Assembly: GCA_030428885.1 (NCBI GenBank)
Contig: JAUIEJ010000004.1
Span: forward strand, 62,001 to 126,000
DNA from: Gemmatimonadota bacterium
Lineage (GTDB): Bacteria > Gemmatimonadota > Gemmatimonadetes > Longimicrobiales > Gaopeijiaceae
Length of the DNA stretch: 64,000 nucleotides
Direction: 5' to 3'
The notes beneath the pieces are model-generated. The model was not told the DNA's origin and did no database searches. It worked only from the letters and a program-made list of their open reading frames with translations. Each line of letters begins with the position of its first letter. The first letter of the stretch is position 1. Of this stretch, positions 60,229-64,000 are shown piece after piece. The translations under genes and the position numbers were made by a program.

Positions 60229-61206
60229 CTACTCGAACGACCCGGGCACGGCCCGCTCCAGGCGGGCCGCCATCTCCTCGGCCGACCGCATGATCCCCAG
60301 GTCGAGATCGAATTCGGGACGTTCGGGCGCCTGCATCTTCATCAGGAACTCCCGGATCTCCCGCCCCGACAGACCACACTCGGCCAGATCGGCGCTGCTC
60401 AGCCGAGCGCCCGTGCCGGCCAGCCCACCGTCGTCGTCCGACGACACGAGACGGGACAGGGCCTCCCGCTCACCCCGGGAGAGGGGTCGGCCCGAGAGGT
60501 CGTAGTCGATCCACGCTTCGTAGGTGAGGGGAGCGACCCGCCGGACCATGGCCGCCATGACCGCCGCATAGGCCCGGATCTCGTACTGGGCGTGGGGATC
60601 CACCCGCAGCGTGAGGAAGTGGAGCAGGTTGTGGAGGTCGATCTTCCAGTACCACTGGGTATAAGTCGACAGGGGCAGGTCGATGCGGGCGATCTCCCGG
60701 GCCACGTTCTCTTCCAGGAGCCATCCGTAGAGGTCGCCGGCGTCGCGCCGCAGGGCGTCCCACCGCTCCACGGCCTCCCGGTGGACGGCGTGAGCCGCCC
60801 GCTCCCCCCGGCCCTGGTTGTTCACCTCGCTCTGCAGCGAGAAGTGCTCCTCGTCGGGGCGGTAGAACAGAAGCGGCATGAGGGAATACCGGCCGCTGTA
60901 CTCGTTGACGTTGGCCGTGCGATGCCGAATCCACTGCCGGGCCACGAACATGGGCATGGCGCAGTGGAACTTCAGCTCCACCATCTCCGACGGCGTGGTG
61001 TGGCGGTGCCGCCGGAGATAACGCACCAACCCCCGGGTGCGGCTGGCGGTCCGGGTGCCGTAGCCGTACGAGACCCGGGCCGCCCGTTCCACGTCGGCGT
61101 CGCCCCCCATGTAGTCCACCAGCGACACGAAGCCGTGGTCCAGGACCGGAAAGTAGCCGCCCAGGATCTCCTCGGCGGCGGGGTTCGTGGGGCGGCGGGT
61201 GTCCAT
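60229..61206 (-). CDS. thyX: FAD-dependent thymidylate synthase
   Basis: A 325-residue flavoprotein making dTMP from dUMP with methylene-tetrahydrofolate and NADPH. The ThyX motif is RHRTANVNEYSGRYS (94-108). Asn99 stands where many enzymes have Ser, a variation also common in alphaproteobacterial ThyX. HLRxxxxxxH-type and RxxxxxS regions follow (LHNLLHFLTLRVDPHAQYEI). ThyX returns tetrahydrofolate, so the cell need not carry dihydrofolate reductase. The ATG 61206 matches the family N-terminus. The chain is longer than the roughly 220-residue minimum, with an extra C-terminal part from about 240. Confidence 0.95.
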   Translation of the reverse strand: MDTRRPTNPAAEEILGGYFPVLDHGFVSLVDYMGGDADVERAARVSYGYGTRTASRTRGLVRYLRRHRHTTPSEMVELKFHCAMPMFVARQWIRHRTANVNEYSGRYSLMPLLFYRPDEEHFSLQSEVNNQGRGERAAHAVHREAVERWDALRRDAGDLYGWLLEENVAREIARIDLPLSTYTQWYWKIDLHNLLHFLTLRVDPHAQYEIRAYAAVMAAMVRRVAPLTYEAWIDYDLSGRPLSRGEREALSRLVSSDDDGGLAGTGARLSSADLAECGLSGREIREFLMKMQAPERPEFDLDLGIMRSAEEMAARLERAVPGSFE

Positions 61207-61303
61207 GGGCGAGGCGGTGTGAGGTGCGGGTCCGGGATCGCAATATGACCAACCTCGGCCCCGCGGCAACGCCGGGTCCAGGTCCTGCCGGGCCGTCCCG
61301 GCG

Positions 61304-61840
61304 TCAGTCCGCCTCGGACACCGTGGTGCGGCCGGCGACGCGGCGGTCGAGTCCCTGGTGGATCGAGGGGTGGGGCGCCCCGTCGCCGCTCTCGATCCAG
61401 GGCCCCTCCGACGGCAACCCGTACGCCGTGCCCAGGTCGGAGCCGAAGAAGTTCGTGCCCTCCAGGACCGCCCCGGTGAACACCGCCCCGGTGAGATCCG
61501 AGCCGGTGAGCTTCGCCAGGGTCAGGTCGGCCTCCACGAAGGCCGTCCCCCGGAGGATGCACGCATCCAGGAGGGCTCCCCGCATGCGCGCCCGGTAGAA
61601 CGAGGCGCCCGACAGGTCGGCCCGTCCCAGATCGGCCCGGTCCAGCACCGCCTCCGACAGGAGCGCGCGCTCGAGGCGGGCGCCCTGGAGCAGGGCGTAC
61701 CAGAGATCCGCACCCCGGAGATCGAGGCCCCGGAGATCGGCTCCCCGGAGGTCGACCTCGGCGAGCTCGACGCTCTGGCGCCACGCGTTCCACGCGGCGA
61801 CACCCTCGCGAAGGCGGGACAGGATGGATGGATCGGCCAT
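61304..61840 (-). CDS. Pentapeptide-repeat protein
   Basis: A 178-residue protein. Residues about 25-140 contain consecutive A(D/N)LxX repeats (VDLRGADLRGLDLRGADLWY, DRADLGRADLSGASFYRARM, ADLTLAKLTGSDLTGAVFTG) that fold as a right-handed quadrilateral helix. The ends are non-repetitive. Such proteins can mimic DNA or bind partners, but no specific function can be assigned. The message is probably leaderless. It is divergent from the OmpA-like gene. Confidence 0.88.
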   Translation of the reverse strand: MADPSILSRLREGVAAWNAWRQSVELAEVDLRGADLRGLDLRGADLWYALLQGARLERALLSEAVLDRADLGRADLSGASFYRARMRGALLDACILRGTAFVEADLTLAKLTGSDLTGAVFTGAVLEGTNFFGSDLGTAYGLPSEGPWIESGDGAPHPSIHQGLDRRVAGRTTVSEAD

Positions 61841-61845
61841 GATCA

Positions 61846-61876
61846 AGAATAGGACGGAGCGCCGGGGCGCGTCCAA
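61846..61876 (-). promoter_or_regulatory. Promoter of the pentapeptide-repeat gene
   Basis: TTGGAC (61876-61871), a 19-bp spacer and TATTCT (61851-61846), which ends 5 bases before the ATG. No ribosome site is present, so translation is probably leaderless. Confidence 0.5.
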
Positions 61877-62065
61877 TCGCGGGATCGGGGTCGTTGCTCC
61901 ATTCCGAATCGCCACCCCGGCGTCCTCGTGCTGAATCGACGCTCACGGGCGGGCATACGACCGGGAATCCGGAGCGGGCGCCGAAGACGTAAATGCCACC
62001 GACGTCGCGGTTTGTGGCGGCCATCGGCGACATCGCCGAGCCGTGGGCGCCTCGGGCACGGAGGT

Positions 62066-62081
62066 TGGCACCGTTCCTGCA
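62066..62081 (+). promoter_or_regulatory. Sigma-54-type promoter of the OmpA-like gene
   Basis: TTGGCACCGTTCCTGCAA (62065-62082) has the GG of the -24 element and the GC of the -12 element exactly 10 bases apart, as required by sigma-54. Two of the other positions differ from TGGCACG-N4-TTGCA. Predicted start near 62092, then GAGGAG and ATG at 62136. No enhancer-binding-protein gene is in the window. Confidence 0.55.
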
Positions 62082-62135
62082 AAGAGTGGGGGGTCCCCGC
62101 GAGTCCGCTCGCTCACCATACGAGGAGAAACGACG

Positions 62136-62810
62136 ATGATGGAAGGATCCCAGGGACGCTTCCTGGTTGCCGCCGCGCTGGTGTTCACCACCGCGGGATG
62201 CGCCACCGTGAAGCAGGACGAGTTCCAGGCCGAGATGGAGCGCGTCCGGGCCGAGATGGCCCAGGGCGATCAGGCCGTCGAGGACCGGCTCAACAACCGG
62301 GTCGACGGCGTCGAGACCTCCGTACAGGAGCTCGAGACCCGCATGGCCGCCCTGGAGACCGATCTCCAGGCTCTGGCCGCCGAGATGGACGCCACGGTGC
62401 AGCGCCTCGAGGCGTCGCTCCGGTTCACCGCCCCCGTGCACTTCGGCTTCGACGCCGCCGAGGTCGACTCCGACGGGCGGGAGACCCTCCAGCGCTTCGC
62501 GTCGGTGGTGAGCGAGCACTACCCCACCGCTCTCGTCACCGTGGAAGGCTTCACCGATCCTTCGGGTTCGGCCGAGTACAACCTCCGGCTCGGCCAGCGC
62601 CGCGCCGAGGCCGTGAAGTCGGTCCTGGTGGACGACGCCGGCATGAACGGCGAGACCATCCGCGCCGTGAGCTACGGTGAGGACACCCGCCGTCTGGTCC
62701 AGCCCGGTGAGACCGGGCCCGGTGCCCGGGGTCGGGCCAACCGTCGCGTCGTGCTCGTGATCGAGCACGCCGATGCGGCCACCGCCGCGAGCATCGTCGC
62801 GGGCTCGTAA
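62136..62810 (+). CDS. OmpA-like peptidoglycan-associated lipoprotein
   Basis: A 224-residue lipoprotein. GAGGAG lies 8 bases before ATG 62136. The lipobox ends at Cys (TTAGCATV), then a coiled-coil stalk of about 70 residues (MERVRAEMAQGDQAVEDRL, ETRMAALETDLQALAAEM) with Asp/Glu-rich heptads leads to a C-terminal OmpA domain (about 100-205) with TVEGFTDPSGSAEYNLRLGQRRAEAV and GRANRRVVLVI. It should anchor the outer membrane to peptidoglycan, like Pal with a stalk. The upstream sigma-54-type promoter is unusual for such a gene. Confidence 0.9.
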   Translation: MMEGSQGRFLVAAALVFTTAGCATVKQDEFQAEMERVRAEMAQGDQAVEDRLNNRVDGVETSVQELETRMAALETDLQALAAEMDATVQRLEASLRFTAPVHFGFDAAEVDSDGRETLQRFASVVSEHYPTALVTVEGFTDPSGSAEYNLRLGQRRAEAVKSVLVDDAGMNGETIRAVSYGEDTRRLVQPGETGPGARGRANRRVVLVIEHADAATAASIVAGS

Positions 62811-62835
62811 GCCCCGACACCCACACACCTGGGCG

Positions 62836-62868
62836 CGCCCCGGATCGCTTCGGCGGTCCGGGGCGTTT
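62836..62868 (+). terminator. Terminator after the OmpA-like gene
   Basis: A 9-bp perfect stem (CGCCCCGGA with TCCGGGGCG) around a 12-base loop is followed by TTT. The short T-run makes it a moderate intrinsic terminator. Confidence 0.65.
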
Positions 62869-62901
62869 CCAGTTCCGGGTCGCCGGGCGACCTTCGGTGC
62901 C

Positions 62902-64000
62902 ATGAAACGAGTTCTCTACGTCGAACTGAACGAGGACGGCACCGTCGGCGGATCCCACCGGATCCAGGCCGATCTGGTGACGCGCCTCCCCGACGAACTC
63001 GAGCCCGTGGTGCTCCACTACGAGGACAACCGGTGGGCCCGTCGTCTGGCCGCGGGCGGCGTGGAGGTTCACACCTGGGACGAGGTCCGGCGCCGGGAGG
63101 TCGACGCCATGAACGCCGGGGGCCGGCTCACCACGGCCCGGGTCCTGGCGAGCATGGTCCAGACCCGGCGTCGCTTTCTCCGGGACCACCGCATCGACCT
63201 GCTCCATCTCAACAACTCCCCCTTCCAGGGCCGGGACGACTGGCTTCCCGCCGCCCTCCTCGCGGGCGTGCCCTGCGCGGTCTACGGCATGGGCGACGCC
63301 ATGCCCGAGCCCAGCGCCTTCCGCCGGTGGCTCATGCGCCGCTTCGATCTGATCCTGCCCCTGAGCCGGCTGGTCCAGGAGAGCCTGGCCGACAACGGGA
63401 TCCCCCGAGATCGCATGGTGCTGGCCTATCCGGGCATGGACATCGACGGGATCGAGCGCAGCGCCCGACGAGCGGCAGCCCAGGTCCGGGCCGAATTCGG
63501 ACTCCCCCCGGAGGGTGTCCTGGCCGTCATGGTGGGCAACCTCCGGCACTGGAAGGGCCAGCACGTGGTGGTGGAGGCGATGGGGGCCCTGACGCCGGAC
63601 GAGCGCCGGGACCTGACGGTGCTCCTGGTGGGTGACATCGGCCCTCTCCACGAGGCCTACACGGCCCAGCTCCAGGAGCGGATCCGCGCATTGGATCTGG
63701 TGGACACCGTGCGGGTGGTGGGGCACCGGGACGACGTGCCCGACCTCCTGGAGGCCGCCGACATCGCCGTCCACGCCTCGGTGATTCCCGAGCCCTTCGG
63801 CCTCGTCGTGCTGGAGGGCATGGCCCACGGCTGTGCCATGGTGGCGGCGGGAGCCGGAGGCCCGGTGGAGATGCTCACACCCGAATCGGGGCTGCTCTAC
63901 GATTCGGCCCGCCCCGAAGAACTGGCGGCGCACCTGCGCCTGCTCCTCTCCGACCCGGCGACCCGGGCGGAGTTCGGACGACAGGCGCGGCGGCGGGCCC
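62902..64000 (+). CDS. Group 4 glycosyltransferase, C-terminus cut by window edge
   Basis: At least 366 residues. It has the GT-B layout: an N-terminal Rossmann half (VLYVELNEDGTVGGSHRIQ, LLHLNNSPFQGRDDW), a linker near residue 160, and the C-terminal donor domain with VGNLRHWKGQHVVVEAM, VLLVGDIGP, VRVVGHRDDVPDLLEAADIAVHAS and the EX7E region EPFGLVVLEGMAHG, where the two Glu are visible. It transfers a sugar from an NDP-sugar in polysaccharide or lipopolysaccharide assembly. The start at ATG 62902 is clear, though the ribosome site is weak. Acceptor unknown. Confidence 0.9.
   Translation, partial: MKRVLYVELNEDGTVGGSHRIQADLVTRLPDELEPVVLHYEDNRWARRLAAGGVEVHTWDEVRRREVDAMNAGGRLTTARVLASMVQTRRRFLRDHRIDLLHLNNSPFQGRDDWLPAALLAGVPCAVYGMGDAMPEPSAFRRWLMRRFDLILPLSRLVQESLADNGIPRDRMVLAYPGMDIDGIERSARRAAAQVRAEFGLPPEGVLAVMVGNLRHWKGQHVVVEAMGALTPDERRDLTVLLVGDIGPLHEAYTAQLQERIRALDLVDTVRVVGHRDDVPDLLEAADIAVHASVIPEPFGLVVLEGMAHGCAMVAAGAGGPVEMLTPESGLLYDSARPEELAAHLRLLLSDPATRAEFGRQARRRA

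Noticed and set aside
1-64000. tRNA, rRNA, tmRNA, CRISPR arrays, transposases, phage genes, attachment sites or a replication origin
   Set aside because: I read the intergenic regions for T-arm GTTCGA patterns, direct-repeat arrays and integrase or transposase motifs and found none that hold up.

Overview
High-GC (roughly 70 percent), densely packed, double-membrane bacterial chromosome segment. TonB-dependent receptors with an N-terminal carboxypeptidase-regulatory-like domain, a six-bladed beta-propeller lipoprotein, MlaEFD, OmpA and RND systems, and frequent GTG starts with 4-base GTGA/ATGA overlaps all fit a Gemmatimonadota-type genome. That placement is my inference and no marker gene in the window proves it. 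I see no rRNA, tRNA, CRISPR array, insertion sequence or prophage. Composition is even, so the window reads as vertically inherited chromosome.

Layout. 1-4.8 kb: a minus-strand operon of a TonB-dependent receptor, a surface-type lipoprotein with an FN3 domain, and a truncated third lipoprotein, behind an upstream array of 11-bp direct repeats. 5-6.4 kb: an M20 peptidase. 6.4-14 kb: a CzcCBA-type heavy-metal RND efflux operon facing a two-component system, with a four-half-site operator between them. 14-19 kb: a sugar-nucleotide transferase and a plus-strand run of SIMPL, DUF1499-like, lipoprotein and DUF445 genes. 19-27.7 kb: a long minus-strand run with two small membrane proteins, TerB, an ABC-2 exporter, a transglutaminase-like protein, a macro domain, CutA, an acyl-CoA ligase, an OsmC-like protein and a TPR protein. 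27.8-30.6 kb: a tightly overlapped pterin operon (eukaryote-type PTPS, FolE, SDR, QueD-type PTPS, zinc-ribbon protein). 30.8-34.6 kb: a plus-strand metal-uptake-like locus with a His/Cys-rich small protein, a ZnuD-like receptor and two paralogous lipoproteins. 34.9-42.7 kb: endonuclease IV, fumarase, polyprenol kinase-like protein, two SDRs (one pteridine-reductase-like with an odd active site), ferredoxin-NADP reductase and thioredoxin reductase. 42.8-47.5 kb: an MlaEFD phospholipid-transport operon with a NUDIX hydrolase and an AI-2E family permease. 47.6-64 kb: site-2 protease, Rho, a phosphoribosyltransferase, an M1 peptidase, a solute symporter, a FakA-FakB-like fusion, an enoyl-CoA hydratase, a beta-propeller lipoprotein, ThyX, a pentapeptide-repeat protein, an OmpA-like lipoprotein behind a sigma-54-type promoter, and a truncated glycosyltransferase.

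How the parts fit. Much of the window serves the cell envelope: outer-membrane uptake (two receptor loci), metal efflux, lipid trafficking, and lipoproteins. Two receptor loci share one design: a receptor gene followed at once by lipoproteins with acidic residues right after the lipid-bearing cysteine. The pterin operon supplies the first, second and final-type enzymes of a tetrahydrobiopterin-like route, and a pteridine-reductase-like gene lies 9 kb away. The sequences point to several regulatory habits: OmpR/PhoB-type 11-bp repeat operators placed 9-10 bp upstream of a TANNNT -10 box, and several probably leaderless or nearly leaderless genes whose -10 box ends 5-8 bases before the start codon.
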